This document shows positions 25,130-37,231 of a DNA stretch of 64,000 nucleotides, one piece after another. Made by a program: the position numbers and the translations under genes. How positions within the stretch are numbered: the first letter of the stretch is position 1; every line of letters starts with the position of its first letter. Below the pieces are notes generated by a model, which saw only the letters and a program-made list of their open reading frames with translations, was not told the origin of the DNA and did no database searches. Location: contig NC_092408.1 of assembly GCF_009017415.1 (NCBI RefSeq), forward strand, positions 1,116,001 through 1,180,000, read 5' to 3'. The stretch is from Aspergillus flavus. Its lineage: Eukaryota; Ascomycota; Eurotiomycetes; Eurotiales; Aspergillaceae.

Positions 25130-27013
25130 ATGAAGGTCGCCCTGCTCACCTTAGCAGCGGGCTTGGCCAATGCCGCCTCGATCGCCGTCACTCCACGGGC
25201 GTTCCCCAATGCCCCTGATAAATATGCTCCCGCAAATGTTTCCTGTCCGTCGACTCGTCCCAGTATCCGCAGTGCCGCCGCCCTGTCCACCAGTGAGAAG
25301 GATTGGTTGCAAGTGCGTCGGAATGAGACCCTTGAACCCATGAAGGATTTGCTCGGGCGGCTCAATCTAAGCTCCTTTGATGCCTCGGGGTACATTGACC
25401 GTCATAAAAACAATGCATCGAATATTCCAAACGTGGCCATTGCCGTTTCAGGTGGTGGTTACCGCGCTTTGACCAATGGCGCGGGTGCTATCAAGGCATT
25501 CGATAGTCGTACCTCCAACTCCACAGCCCGTGGACAGCTCGGAGGCCTTCTGCAGTCCTCTACTTATCTATCGGGCCTCAGTGGTGGTGGATGGCTCGTG
25601 GGCTCCGTGTACATCAACAACTTCACCACTATCGGTGACCTGCAGGCCAGCGACAAGGTCTGGGATTTCAAGAACTCTATTCTGGAGGGTCCTGATGTTA
25701 AACATTTCCAACTGATCAACACTGCCGCGTACTGGAAGGATCTGTACGATGCGGTGAAGGATAAGAGAAACGCCGGGTTCAACACTTCGTTGACCGACTA
25801 CTGGGGCCGTGCTCTCTCCTATCAGTTCATCAACGCTACCACTGATGATGGCGGTCCCAGTTATACCTGGTCGTCGATTGCCTTGGGCGACGATTTCAAG
25901 AAGGGCAAGATGCCCATGCCTATCCTCGTCGCCGATGGACGTAACCCGGGCGAAATACTTATTGGAAGTAACTCGACTGTGTATGAATTTAACCCATGGG
26001 AGTTCGGCTCCTTCGACCCGTCAGTATACGGCTTTGCACCATTGGAGTATCTTGGATCCAATTTCGAGAACGGTGAACTCCCCAAGGGGGAATCGTGCGT
26101 GCGCGGCTTTGACAATGCGGGTTTTGTCATGGGTACCAGCTCTTCCCTGTTTAACCAGTTCATTCTGCGTCTGAACGGCACCGATATCCCTAATTTCCTC
26201 AAGGAGGCGATTGCCGACGTCTTGGAACATCTGGGCGAAAACGATGAGGACATTGCAGTTTACGCACCCAACCCCTTCTACAAATATCGCAATTCAACGG
26301 CAGCATATTCGTCAACCCCAGAGCTGGACGTGGTCGACGGAGGTGAAGATGGACAGAACGTGCCTCTACACCCGTTGATCCAGCCCACCCGCAACGTGGA
26401 TGTGATCTTTGCCGTGGATTCGTCCGCTGATACGGACCATAGCTGGCCCAACGGATCCTCCTTGATCTACACCTATGAACGTAGCTTGAATACTACAGGT
26501 ATCGCCAACGGGACCTCCTTCCCTGCGGTGCCCGACGTCAACACGTTCCTCAACCTTGGCCTGAACAAACGCCCGACCTTCTTCGGATGCAATTCATCCA
26601 ACACCAGCACCCCGACCCCATTGATTGTCTACTTGCCCAACGCCCCTTACACCGCCGAGTCCAACACGTCGACCTTCCAGCTGGCGTATAAGGACCAACA
26701 ACGCGATGATATTATCTTGAACGGCTACAATGTCGTCACCCAGGGCAATGCCAGTGCCGACGCAAACTGGCCCTCGTGCGTTGGGTGCGCTATTCTCCAG
26801 CGGTCCACCGAACGTACGAACACTAAGCTTCCCGATATCTGCAATACCTGCTTCAAGAATTACTGCTGGGACGGAAAGACCAACAGCACCACACCGGCCC
26901 CCTATGAACCGGAGCTGTTGATGGAGGCGTCGACTTCCGGGGCCTCGAAGGATCAACTGAACCGGACAGCTGCGGTCATCGCGTTCGCAGTTATGTTCTT
27001 TATGACGATCTAG
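25130..27013 (+). CDS. Lysophospholipase / phospholipase B, GPI-anchored
   Basis: Intronless, 627 aa from the ATG at 25130, which begins a good signal peptide ([15 protein letters not shown]). It belongs to the fungal phospholipase B/cPLA2 catalytic family. AVSGGGYRA (about 107-112) forms the oxyanion region, the nucleophile Ser is in GLSGGGW (about residue 151), and the catalytic Asp is in VDGGEDGQ (about residue 403). There are many N-glycosylation sequons and paired cysteines near the C-terminus. The tail ends in a hydrophobic stretch ([14 protein letters not shown]) after a small-residue site, as expected for GPI anchoring. It hydrolyses acyl chains from phospholipids and lysophospholipids at the cell surface or outside. 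The family has several paralogues (Plb1-3), so no symbol is given. Confidence 0.95.
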   Translation: MKVALLTLAAGLANAASIAVTPRAFPNAPDKYAPANVSCPSTRPSIRSAAALSTSEKDWLQVRRNETLEPMKDLLGRLNLSSFDASGYIDRHKNNASNIPNVAIAVSGGGYRALTNGAGAIKAFDSRTSNSTARGQLGGLLQSSTYLSGLSGGGWLVGSVYINNFTTIGDLQASDKVWDFKNSILEGPDVKHFQLINTAAYWKDLYDAVKDKRNAGFNTSLTDYWGRALSYQFINATTDDGGPSYTWSSIALGDDFKKGKMPMPILVADGRNPGEILIGSNSTVYEFNPWEFGSFDPSVYGFAPLEYLGSNFENGELPKGESCVRGFDNAGFVMGTSSSLFNQFILRLNGTDIPNFLKEAIADVLEHLGENDEDIAVYAPNPFYKYRNSTAAYSSTPELDVVDGGEDGQNVPLHPLIQPTRNVDVIFAVDSSADTDHSWPNGSSLIYTYERSLNTTGIANGTSFPAVPDVNTFLNLGLNKRPTFFGCNSSNTSTPTPLIVYLPNAPYTAESNTSTFQLAYKDQQRDDIILNGYNVVTQGNASADANWPSCVGCAILQRSTERTNTKLPDICNTCFKNYCWDGKTNSTTPAPYEPELLMEASTSGASKDQLNRTAAVIAFAVMFFMTI

Positions 27014-27391
27014 TGCATATATCTTGTTCTGGGATATGTTGGGTGTTGACGTAGTATGCCTCATGAATACTTCCACTGATTTATTATTTGCTATCGCAAA
27101 ATTCTGAATATTCCCTGATTGCATCGGTTGTGTTTTATAGCGCATTTTGAATTGAGTGTACCTTAAAAGGAAATTTAACATGAGACAGCATAACATTGTG
27201 TATATTTTCTTCCGTAATGTTGTTACCGTCACCTCATCCACAATTGGGATGATGTGATACGACACTAGACCCGATGGGGAAAATGACAATACGGTCGGCT
27301 GTGGCCATAAAACCGTCGACAAGAGGGCAATAAACTTCATCGTTCCTCCATATAATCGATTCATCACAAAACAAGCACTGATTTGCATACC
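27014..27391. other. Intergenic, AT-rich
   Basis: The 3' end of the phospholipase gene and the promoter of the oxygenase gene. No further feature was seen. Confidence 0.4.
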
Positions 27392-28618
27392 ATGGCGACG
27401 AATACATCATCATTCACTGCAATCCCCATATTGGATTACTCCCTTTCCACATCTCCGACTACCAAGCCACAGTTCCTAGCCGAGCTTCGGAATGCGCTGA
27501 TCAATGTGGGGTTCTTCTACTTGATCCATGCGCCCATTGCGCCTCAGATCCAAAAGGATGTGGTAGACAAATGCAAGGATATTTTTGATCTACCGTTAGA
27601 GAAGAAGGTCGAGATAGAAATGGTGAACAGTAAACACTTTCTGGGCTACTCCCGACTAGGAGCAGAGATTACTGCGCGCGAACAGGATTATCGGGAACAG
27701 TTCGATGTATGCAGTCTACCAAGATATATATTGCACAGCAAGATGCTGACGACACTACGAATAGTTCGCGACAGAGTTACCAGCTCCAGGGCCCAGTGAA
27801 CCACTTTATCGTAATATTCGGGGTCCTAACCAGGTACGCATTTTCAATAATTATTGCTTGTTATTCTTTAGGACACATGCTGACTCTCACAGTGGCCCGA
27901 TGAAAGTGCCATTCCTGGCTTCCGCAAGGCCATCGAGGCATATCTCGCGGAAATCAGCCCATTATCAGATGCCTTTCGGGGTCTCATATCAGAGGCACTT
28001 GATCTACCACCGACAGCATTGGACCCGTACTTTGACGACCCGCAGCAACTGAAGTTGAAGTTGATCAAATATCCACCACCGCCCATATCCTCAACCGAGG
28101 CAGAAGTCCAAGGCGTAGGCCCTCACAAGGATTCGGAATTCCTTACCTTTCTCCTCCAAGCATCGCCCCACTCAGGGTTAGAGGTGCAGAATAAATCCGG
28201 CGATTGGATTTCGGCCGCACCGGTGGAGAACTCATTGGTGGTGAACATAGGGCGAGCGTTGGAAGCAATTACTGGGGGCGTGTGCACGGCGACGACCCAT
28301 CGGGTAAGCCTCGCGCCCCGGAATTTTATCGATCAGGCGGGCGCGTCTCTCGGGCCGCGGTTCTCCATCCCTGTGTTCCTGGGAATGGGCCTGGATCTCT
28401 CTGCTGAGAAAATCACCCTGCAGATACCTCAGCATGTCAGGGATCTGATACAGGATGAAAAGGTACGATCGGATGCGGAGGCTACGTTTAATCGTATATT
28501 CAGTGGCCGGACGGGCGAAGGGACGCTCCTTCATCGGGTGATCAGTCACCAAGATGTGGGTCGCAGATGGTATCCCGACCTCTTGGATTTTGCTCTGAAA
28601 CAATACGAGACAAAGTAG
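27392..28618 (+). CDS. 2-oxoglutarate/Fe(II)-dependent oxygenase (isopenicillin N synthase-like)
   Basis: Exons are 27392..27706, 27765..27833 and 27893..28618, giving 369 aa. The N-terminal DIOX_N region begins with IPILDYS and contains GFFYLIHAPI. The catalytic jelly roll carries the iron ligands His and Asp in GPHKDSEF (about 206 and 208) and His in ATTHRV (about 264); the 2-oxoglutarate-binding RxS is RFSIPVF (about 284). Such enzymes hydroxylate or desaturate small molecules, often in secondary metabolism; the substrate is unknown. The middle exon (69 nt) is required to join the two halves. No biosynthetic partner lies next to it. Confidence 0.92.
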
Positions 28619-29484
28619 GGACTAGAAGAATGTACACAACACATCACAAAACCTCCAGTGTCTGGTGTGAGCGGTGTATTTGTACAACACAACTGCAAAC
28701 TTCTGGGTATCTGATTTCCAATAGGGCTTGCAGCTTGTTGACTGTAGCTGGCCGTGATCGGCAAATCCACTCCAATCAAAAACGAGATGGCGTAGTATAC
28801 CCCGGACATCAGGAGACCGAATGGGAGAGAGGTTGGGCGTTGCCTAGCGACTGAAAAGCCCATGTGGGGTGATGATGGCGTCTGAAGCGATGGTTCTTGC
28901 GATGACCTCCGGAGCGACGCGGAAACCCGACGGGGGCCATTCCCGTGTGCATAAGCCCTATTTTGGTCGCAATTATGGGGCATAAAGATGATCGCTGACG
29001 CTTGGGCATCGCTTGTTGGAGTGTTGTGACGTATACCCCGTACAATCCAACAGAAAGGGTTTCCCATGAGGTCTAAGTGGGTTCATAACACCGAGAGAAC
29101 GATGCAAGGCTGAGAATCAGTTCAGGCCCCTGCGGCTTACTACGCTGTTCATCCCGAAGCACAGGGACTTCTGACAGGTTGAGATCCTCACACGGATCTG
29201 CAGATGCCAGCATTGCCTCCCAACAATCACCAATCAAGGGAGGGCGCCCGTCCAAAAACCCCTACGCCCCGACGGAGCCAAGCCGCTTAGCCATTTCCCC
29301 ACCTGGCTCCCGTCTGGACATGAGTGGCATCATACGTAGGTGCAAACGTAAGCTCTCGTGGCTGTTGTCTCTGAGCTGCAGAATGTCCCGGGTATAAGTA
29401 GGACATATGGGCTCCTTCGCTTCCCCCCTTCCCCAGATATCTATTACCCACGATCACTGCCTGAGATCAGATCATACCTCTACA
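28619..29484. other. Intergenic, no gene seen
   Basis: About 870 bp. Overlapping frames on both strands (28546-29067 minus, 28567-28854 plus) show no protein-like features and are treated as chance. Confidence 0.45.
29393..29398 (+). promoter_or_regulatory. TATA box of GPI-protein gene
   Basis: TATAAG within GGGTATAAGTAGG, 92 bp upstream of the start codon at 29485. A good match to a fungal TATA promoter of a highly expressed gene. Confidence 0.5.
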
Positions 29485-30033
29485 ATGCAGATCAAGTCAT
29501 CCACCGTTCTCGTCGCCCTTGTGGGCTCCTCCATGGCCCAGGCTGCCAACCTCCAGCAAAGACAGTTTGAATCGACCGACGTGGCCGCCACTACCACCGA
29601 CAGCAACTCGGGTTCTACGGAGACCGGCTCAGTCACTCTCCCATACCTCACCGAGACCAGCCAGACGGGCAGTACGACTGGATCTGAAGCTCCTACAGGT
29701 ACCGGCTCTGGAACTGCCACTGGATCAGGATCTACCACTGGATCAGGATCTCCCACCGGATCGTCCAGTAGCGGAGCCGAATCGACCTCGGACTCCGCTA
29801 CTCCCACTAGCGGATCGGCCTCGCCTACCGAGTCCGGATCGACCACTTCCACTTCCACTTCTACCACTACCGAGGCCTCAACCACTACTAGTGGAAGCGA
29901 GACCAGCTCGGGAACTGCTTCCTCCACTTCATCATCGGCTTCTCCTTCGTCGACTGACTCGGGTGCGTCCTCGACCTTGCCTCAAGGTTGGGCCACATGG
30001 ATGCTCCCCTTCGTTTTGGGCGCCTTCCTGTGA
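29485..30033 (+). CDS. Ser/Thr-rich GPI-anchored cell-wall protein
   Basis: 182 aa, no intron. The start at 29485 gives a signal peptide (MQIKSSTVLVALVGSSMAQA) followed by an NLQQRQ processing-type segment. The central 120 residues are almost entirely Ser, Thr, Gly, Ala and Pro, with tandem TGSGSxTGSGSPTGS units, expected to be heavily O-mannosylated. The C-terminus TLPQGWATWMLPFVLGAFL is a typical GPI-attachment signal. The likely role is structural or adhesive at the cell wall. The repetitive codons create a long open frame on the opposite strand, which is an artefact. Start codons further upstream in the same frame (29407) would spoil the signal peptide. Confidence 0.88.
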   Translation: MQIKSSTVLVALVGSSMAQAANLQQRQFESTDVAATTTDSNSGSTETGSVTLPYLTETSQTGSTTGSEAPTGTGSGTATGSGSTTGSGSPTGSSSSGAESTSDSATPTSGSASPTESGSTTSTSTSTTTEASTTTSGSETSSGTASSTSSSASPSSTDSGASSTLPQGWATWMLPFVLGAFL

Positions 30034-30256
30034 GATGGGTTTTTGATTGAATGCTGTAATGCGCTTAATGAATATCCGAAGGGATTTGGAAATGGGCTAT
30101 GATCCACGTGTGTTTTGTCGGACTGTGCATATTGTTCCCTCTGTACCTTCGCTCAACCATAATGATGCTTTCGTTGGCTATTTATCTCTACAGCTATGCA
30201 GATAGTTAGATTCACTACATCTAATCATGCGGACCACTGCGATAATACAAGACGCT
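30034..30256. other. Intergenic
   Basis: The short 3' region of the GPI-protein gene. Nothing further was seen. Confidence 0.4.
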
Positions 30257-30619
30257 TTAATTGGCAAACCTCTTATTCACCCCGCAATTCTCCTCGTAAA
30301 GGGGACTCTTGAGCAAGATTAAACCTCGTGCCTGACCGCAATCCAATAGCGCGATGACAAGCACCAACAGGATGCATATTTTCTTTGTCTGAATACGGTC
30401 TTTCGGCAAATAAATCCAAATGTGGGGAATTGGCACTCCTTCGTGTGCGGGTGGAAATTGGGTGCAGACCTTCTCCCTAAGAATAACCTCGTATTGACCC
30501 TGCTGAGCCTCAGCCATGTCGTGTTCGAGCCAACCACAGCGCTTCCTGCAAGCGATCTTCCAATTTAAGGTTCTGCTAATATATAGTCGGCCCTCAACAC
30601 GACCACCGCCATGATTCAC
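30257..30619 (-). CDS. Possible small membrane protein, doubtful
   Basis: An uninterrupted minus-strand frame of 120 aa; a later Met at 30517 would give 86 aa. It has one hydrophobic stretch (KICILLVLVIALLDCG) that could be a membrane helix and no recognisable domain. It is kept because it fills the space between two plus-strand genes and no other frame competes. It may equally be a chance open frame. Confidence 0.25.
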   Translation of the reverse strand: MNHGGGRVEGRLYISRTLNWKIACRKRCGWLEHDMAEAQQGQYEVILREKVCTQFPPAHEGVPIPHIWIYLPKDRIQTKKICILLVLVIALLDCGQARGLILLKSPLYEENCGVNKRFAN

Positions 30620-30783
30620 CGGTCTGGCGGATTGAAAATCATGAGGCTATGTGCCCAAGCGTGGCACGGCACCTAGTGTATAGACTCAGCCTTGGAGACT
30701 GGCTTGCCCTTATTAACCTCTGGGCGCCCAGTCCGTTGACAAACAATTCATCGCTTCTTTCTGACTACAACAACTTTCCCACA

Positions 30784-31935
30784 ATGGCACCCAGACGTGG
30801 TGGTGGTTCCTACAGTGGCGGCAGCAGCTCCAGCTCTTCAAGCTCTAGCTCATGCAGTGGCTCCGCATTTAGCTCCCAAGCAGCCCAAATTACCATCGCG
30901 TTCCATGCGCTTTTCTTCCTTGTCTTCTGTGGGCTGTTTTGCTTCGCGAGCTTCAAATTGATCCGGAGCAAGCAGAAAGGAAGAGCTTTACGACGATGGT
31001 TCCCTCTCGGTTTCTCGATCGTCTTCAGTATCGTGTAAGTGCTGGCCTTTGTCGCCTTTAAAAGACCAATCTCGACTAACAACACGCAGTGCAGTCATCC
31101 TTAATATCGTACTCCTGGCTCTAATACAATGCGACATCACATCGATCACCGTGTATCAGCTTGTCAGCCTTGTGCCAGGCTGGCTCTCCGCCCTGGCATA
31201 CTTCCTCCTCATTGCCCTGATCATGGTCCCAATCTGCAAGCGCCTGGTTCAGGGTAACAGAAAAATCGCAAAAATGGTCACCATCGTCCATTCCATCTAC
31301 GTCGTCGTGCTTGGGATTATCCTCCTCTGCCATCTGGCTATCTACACTCATCTCGTTGATGCATCGTATCGCGGTACCTTGGTTAGTGGTAGCACATTAC
31401 GATACCATCAAATCAAACTAGCCACGGCATATGCCGTGCTCGCCGTAATTGGCATGCTAATGGCAGCTGCGAATATGCTTTTCGCGCTGACCCGTGGCCA
31501 TCATTTGAGACGAGGGGTATGTCACATCATCCAATACACATCGATATCATTTACACACATAACTAACATGATACGATATAGATCCTCTTCCCCGCTATCA
31601 TACTCCTAATCCTATCGTCACTGGGAATGACGGTTCTCGACCTCGCCAACCACATCATTATCGATTACCTACAAGCAGAATATATAAGCAAGGGAATCGA
31701 CGCATATAACCGCTCCTTGGAGGCTCAGAATTTCCTGGGGTATTTCTTCTACTCAGTGACCTTTCTCATGGCTCTTCTTGTCGCCTCGTCGAAGCAATTA
31801 TCCGATAATACCTCTACCGGGCCTGTTAAGCACCTCCAGAACCAACAGAAGTATCCTGGTGTCTCGCAGGCTCACCAGCCTTATCGGGCTTATCGGCCTC
31901 AGGGTCAGGCGAAGATGCACAATGGTTATCATTAG
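30784..31935 (+). CDS. Seven-transmembrane fungal membrane protein, unknown function
   Basis: Exons are 30784..31034, 31090..31516 and 31582..31935, giving 343 aa; introns are 55 and 65 bp. The N-terminus is Gly/Ser-rich (a run of about ten Ser), then about seven hydrophobic helices follow, including ITIAFHALFFLVFCGLFC, WLSALAYFLLIALIMVPIC, IVHSIYVVVLGIILLCHL and FLGYFFYSVTFLMALLV. The C-tail is Gln/His-rich and hydrophilic. The topology resembles fungal RTA1-like or PTH11-like proteins, but I see no diagnostic motif of either, so the family is left open. A plasma or internal membrane location is expected. Confidence 0.8.
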
Positions 31936-32685
31936 TCTCTGTTGTGTTGAGGTATGCGGACTTTGGTAGGGCTTTATGGTAGTGAATGAGTGTGGACTAG
32001 ATGCTAGAGTCTACTTGGTGGGTGCGTGATAGAGATGGTTTATTCGTGTGGTGCTTGCAGGTGGATATATTATGATATGATGTCTTTCTTTTGTGGTTTG
32101 ATCGCTTTGCGAGGTTCTTGATATACCCCAATACCCCGATACTGAGTTTGAAGATAGCTTTGCTTTGATTCATACATTGTTGGTTGTAATTTGAAGAATG
32201 ATTCATGATTGTCTGGTCGACATGTAATCTGTAGGGCAAGGATAATCTAGTAATCTAGTAAGATATCTGAGGCATCAAATACTGAGGTTACCTGCATAAA
32301 TATAAATAGAAACTAGGGCTGCATAGACACAAATAGCTCAGGAACCATACAACCAACTTTGGGGCCAAGATTGTTGATTGGATGTAGGGTGTGGAGCTGT
32401 TGGGGTTAAAGGACGAAAGAGATTTGATGTATTAAATGGGTCTGCGAGTTTAATGTTAGACCCTGTTAGGTAGACCAAATCTCCTGCTCTCTCTGATACG
32501 ACTATCTGATATCAGCTGATATGCTGCACTTGATCCCTTGAGCTTCTAGCACCGAATGCACTTAAAGCATTTGTATCATGATTGGTTCTCCTGTCTTGAC
32601 AAATTGAAGTAAACACTAAGAGCTGTATTATTAAGTTGTCACAGTACAAGAATCACTATCAGCACCCAGAAACTAACAAGTCCCC
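31936..32685. other. Intergenic between convergent genes
   Basis: 750 bp of AT-rich sequence shared by the 3' ends of the 7-TM gene (plus) and the P450 gene (minus). No feature was seen. Confidence 0.45.
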
Positions 32686-34466
32686 TCAGTCCTCACAAAC
32701 CCTCACAATCCTCCCATAAACAGTCGGCTCACCCCGATGCGTAAACCCAACCCCCATATCCCTTACTATCCTCATATCCTCCACAGTCGTATCGACCAAC
32801 TCAACATCAAACCGACGTACAAAGTACGCCAGAGTCATATAAAGCTCGAGAAATGCGAGGCTTCACACGTTAGCACCTATCCCAAACCCCGGGTAACATG
32901 TAGCTTACTTCATGCCTGCACATATCCGACTGCCGCGGGAGAAGGACGTAATGTATTTGAAAAGGTGGTCGTTGCTTCGGCCGGCGGAGATCCATCGTTC
33001 TGGGGAGAACCTTTCCGGCTCCGGGAAGATATTTGGGTTTTTGTGGCCGAAGTAACTGGAGGAGCTTACTGGGGTCTGGGGGATTCTGTTAGTGGTGTGT
33101 TGTTTGGGGGTAAGGGGCTTGCTTACACCTGGCGGGATGGTGTATTCTTTGTAGGTTAGGGGTTCGTCTGGTGCTATGCGAGGGGATCTGGTTGTGAGGA
33201 AGCCGCCGAGACGGAGGGATTCGTTAACTGTGCCAGTCTGTGGAGAAGTGTTAGTGATGTTGGAGAAATTCCACTGACAGAGAGGATCTAAAAGTTGGAC
33301 ATAAGAAATGGGATGAAGGCTTGTCTTCACTTACTAAATAAGGCAACTTTTCCAACTCGGACCAGGTAACAGAACTGGTAGGCGTCGGCAGGACGGTCCT
33401 CAGCTCCTCTCGCAGTCGAGTGCGCAGTTGATCATCCGATGCGATATGGAAGCAGGCCGTTGTCAACGCTCTAGCCGTTGTCTCTGTACCAACACTGATA
33501 AGCAGAAGACCTTCATCCTGCAGACGCTGAAGCGACCGTTCTTCAGCCGGAATGCTGGGATCCGTCAGCTGGTCGTAGATGGTTTTATGTTTGTCAACGG
33601 CATCATTGTGGCCGATTTTATATTTATCCCCATGGATAGCTTCAGCTGACTGCTCATAGATTGTCTTCTGGATATCCAGCACAACCGATCTTCCAGGATG
33701 AATCGCATACAACCACCGAAGCGGTAGCTTTTTAAGCACGGCAAGGAAAATCGGGAAAATGCGATTGAAATGGACACTACAAGTTAGATCATGAACGGCC
33801 TTGCGGACGTCTGTGCGCAGATTCGCGTAATCCAGATAGTCCCAACTTTTTCCATAGCAGTAATGAGTGATGACATCAGAGGTCATAGCTGCAAAGGCAT
33901 CATCGAGTCGGACTACTTTATTACACCGGTAAAAGGCTTCAAAGCGCTGCATAAGATTGTGGACCTTCTCTTCGACAAAGTAGGATATTCCACGGACAGA
34001 CTTCTTAGAGAAGAAGTTGTTCATGAGGCCACGACGATAGCGGTGGAGGTCATGGTCTGTTGTCGAGGCGCTGGAGAGGAGCAGGCCCGTGAATGAAACA
34101 AACTCTGCATCCTTATTCCGCCTGTGGGTACCCGATGCGTAGATTTCGTCGTAATACTTCGGGTCATTGATGTGGATCTCTGGAGGGTTGATCCGCATAA
34201 TGGGTCCTAGCATTTGGTCAGTTGGGTATTAGATGTACGGGCATAGGGAATTGATGGATACCGTATCTCTCGTGCATTCTCTCGATCTCGAAGAGGTACT
34301 TCCCTCCCAAAAATAAATCATAGTACCACTCATAGAGGTGGGTGACCGCTGCTAACTTAGGACCCGGTATGTTTCTCAATGGATGAGAGAAGAGCCGATA
34401 AACGCTAATCACGATGAGGTAGGTGATCAGCCCAGCGAGACCTGTCCAGAGTCTTGGTGAATCCAT
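32686..34466 (-). CDS. Cytochrome P450 monooxygenase (trichodiene-oxygenase-like)
   Basis: Exons on the minus strand are 34466..34262, 34206..33335, 33237..33127, 33075..32909 and 32860..32686, giving 509 aa, the normal P450 length. There is an N-terminal membrane anchor ([17 protein letters not shown]) and a proline hinge IPGPKLAA. The I-helix is VGTETTAR, the K-helix ExxR is in NESLRL, and the heme loop is [10 protein letters not shown], with the Cys iron ligand, restored just before the last intron. The middle region, with [10 protein letters not shown], resembles the fungal trichodiene oxygenase/benzoate-hydroxylase group of P450s. It would act at the ER with a P450 reductase; the substrate is unknown. 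A Zn2Cys6 regulator lies 0.56 kb upstream on the same strand. Confidence 0.93.
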
Positions 34467-35022
34467 TTCCCTACCTTAGGGTATTTGGGATGATCTGCAC
34501 TGCACACCGCGCATTCGAGACGCTACGACCATCATTTATATAGTACTCAGGCTGAAGGTGACGATACAATGTGGAGTGGTGGAATGTACGGCCATCCCAT
34601 CACAACCTGTATTGCAAGGCCACAGAGGGATAAAGGCCAGTTAACGGGCCTTGTTCGCCGTTACCCGGTTTAACAGGCAGGCGAGGAACTGGATCGTGCC
34701 ACTCTGGTGGCAGGTTTGCGGCTCACTCATCTCAGATAATGATTCCTGAGGTTAGTCATTGGTGCAGTCTGAGCGGCCTGCAGGGCATCAGCTGCCACCT
34801 GATACGATGGATGTGGCGTACTGTTACTTAAATGATCGTGGGTTATTTAACATTTATGCCTTTACTGGTAGACCAAGAGTGACATAGTCTGGGACTTGTT
34901 TCATCCTCTCTTGGAAGTAAGAATTGGTACCTGCACGTCATAATACATGGAATCCTTAACCTTAACCTTGAGACAAGCATGTCCATTGATCCAAATACAT
35001 GCTTACAGTTTGGAGCTAGGAC
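34467..35022. other. Promoter region of P450 / 3' region of regulator
   Basis: 555 bp. A TATATA at about 34538-34543 (minus orientation) lies some 75 bp before the P450 start. No other element was recognised. Confidence 0.4.
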
Positions 35023-36755
35023 CTATGTCACAAACACGTATGCTTTGTCAAAGCACTCGTCCCATCCTGTGTGGCCTGAAGTCCAAAATCTGCGGAATAT
35101 AGCTTTCGCTAATGTAGGCGTCGGGCAACCCATTATCTTGCTCAGTTCTGATAATTGCTCGTCAACGATACGACGAACATTGGGACTTGCATCAACCGCT
35201 TGCATTCCCGCTACCACAAGTGGCCATATTGTGAAATGTCTAATGCGGGTGCGGCGGGTAATCTTTGGAAGAAGACTATATAGATGATTCCCATGTACAG
35301 TTCTCATAGCAGTATAGTACTTGCTGGAGGGCAGGATGGATAGGCTTTGGAGAGACGAGATGCAGTACAATGCTATGGAGGACTTGTACATGCGTCCCAG
35401 TAGCAACCAGTCCTCTCGCGCGTCGGGATTAGTGCCGGTCCAGTCATCGGGTGAGAACGCCTCGATATGCTCGAGTATCTCATCCGCTGTCGCTCGTGTG
35501 GTTTCAGTTATTGGGGCAGAAGTCGTTTGGAAGCGGAGGTTGTTGATCTTGATGACATCTATGAAGAGGTAAGGGGGGCAGAGGAGGATCGGATATATGC
35601 CATCTCCGTATAACTCTCTCATGATGGCAATCAGGTCGAGTTGCGACGTGGTTGGAACATGTTGTGATGGAGGGGTTGTCGTGTTAGCCATCACCCCGAG
35701 ACTAAGTATCCTGAGTTAGAAACTTAGGAGGCGAAAATGGCGAGAGGGGAATAAGTATGAATGATAGCTAGAGCTCTTACATGAGCGAATGAAGTATCAA
35801 AGGCTTCAGATACTCGGAGGAATGCGCAAGACTTGCCAGACCACCACGCTGTTTGATTAATTCCATGGCGGCAGCGAAATGATGCTGCCAGTCCCCTGAC
35901 GGCAGTTGTCTAGCCTTCCCCATCACCGTTCCCTTTAGCTCTTGACCCAATGTAACGAGGAAGGATAATACGAACTTACATCTACAAATAAGAATAGCAA
36001 GATGCTTCCAATGGTAAGGTCGATAGTATTTCGGTTCTTCAGGTTCCCCATCAGCTCGGTCAAGGATCGAAGTGCTAGTCCTCTATGTTGATAAAGGCTC
36101 GGTCGCAAACTCGCCAACGAGCGACAATGATCCTCTGGGTATACGTGATGGATGCGGTGACCCAGGGCAAGATATACTAACGTGTGACATATCGACATGG
36201 GCATTTGGTGCAGGGCATCGAGGGGAAGCTGGCCAAGGTAAGGGTTCGGCGCTAACTCGTGCAGTGCGCGAAAGTCAGAGTAGACGTAGTCGTTGACTAG
36301 GGAGAACTATGAAATCAATTGCATTTAGAAGCTCGATGTGACATACAGTACCACACGGCCTCAACCATCGTACATGTTTCGCTTTTCAACTCTCCGCGTG
36401 GGATTGGTATTCGCAGTAGTTCACTCCGCACACTGGTTCGCGGAACATGCTCCTTGTCAGCTGCCTCCTCGCTACCTTCGCTACTAACTGTGAAGGAGTG
36501 GTTTGTGCCATGCGGAGAGCGTCGCCTGCGAGCGCGAGATGTCACCTTTCCAGGGGCTAGCCATCTAAGTGGTTTCTTCTCGTCATATCCTGGGCAAGCA
36601 ACACCGGCCGATCGGCATTTGTTACATGTGGGACGCGCGAAATCGCATACGAGCCGACGGCGCATACACTCCCAACAATGTCGTTGATGTGTCGCGGGGC
36701 GGAGCGGCGCTCGGGTGTCCATGTTATCATACGGAGTATATTCATCGATGAACAT
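35023..36755 (-). CDS. Zn2Cys6 transcription factor
   Basis: Exons on the minus strand are 36755..36347, 36296..35980, 35932..35781 and 35710..35023, giving 521 aa. Near residues 28-54 lies a complete zinc cluster, HCWECMRRRLVCDFARPTC plus NKCRSAGVAC (C-x2-C-x6-C-x6-C-x2-C-x6-C). It is followed by a basic RARRRR patch and a Fungal_trans_2 (DUF3468)-type body with ELAPNPY and WQHHFAAMELIKQRGGL. Intron 2 is only 47 bp. The acceptor for intron 1 is taken as CCCTAG, because the nearer TCATAG would break the frame. Nuclear DNA-binding regulator; the adjacent P450 is a natural candidate target. A second in-frame Met (residue 12) is an alternative start. Confidence 0.88.
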
Positions 36756-37231
36756 TTAAGTAGGTAGTAAAATACTAGTAGTCTGCAGGAAGGAGTAGGA
36801 TACTCAGCCTTGCTGGCTTGGCAAGATTTGGACCCACGAGGGGGCTGAGTGAAGGCTTGGCGTTTGTCAAGCCCTAGGCTAGAGACTTTTGGGCTGAGAC
36901 GAAACGGTCAAGAGGCTCTTCAATATGAAGTTTGTGTTTAGAGTTAAAAAATACTTTGGCAACACTTCCTAAAGACGTAAATAATGATCCGCTAAAAATA
37001 AGTGTGAATCGGACTCCTCATGGGTACCGTTCACAATATATGGTCTTTCTTGCTGCGAAACACGAGGCAAAAAGAGAAAAAAGAAAGAAAAAAGAAAAAA
37101 CAGACTGAGCATAATAATTCAACTAACTTATTGATAAAATGAAACAATTGATCCTATATATTATATGCTGCGACATGTGTAAATAAGGGGGTCTAACGGA
37201 TAACAACCATGTGTAAACAGCTGAGCCCTTC
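36756..37231. other. Intergenic, AT-rich with poly-A-like tract
   Basis: About 475 bp. It contains an A-rich run (about 37070-37100) near the 3' end of the next gene. No gene was seen. Confidence 0.45.

Noticed and set aside
26594..27388. 264-aa minus-strand frame
   Set aside because: Mostly antisense to the phospholipase B 3' end; codon-bias shadow.
28546..29067. 173-aa minus-strand frame after the oxygenase gene
   Set aside because: Overlaps the oxygenase 3' end and several equal-length frames on both strands; no protein-like features.
29472..29927. 151-aa minus-strand frame rich in Val/Glu/Asp
   Set aside because: Antisense to the Ser/Thr repeat region of the GPI protein; repetitive codons generate it.
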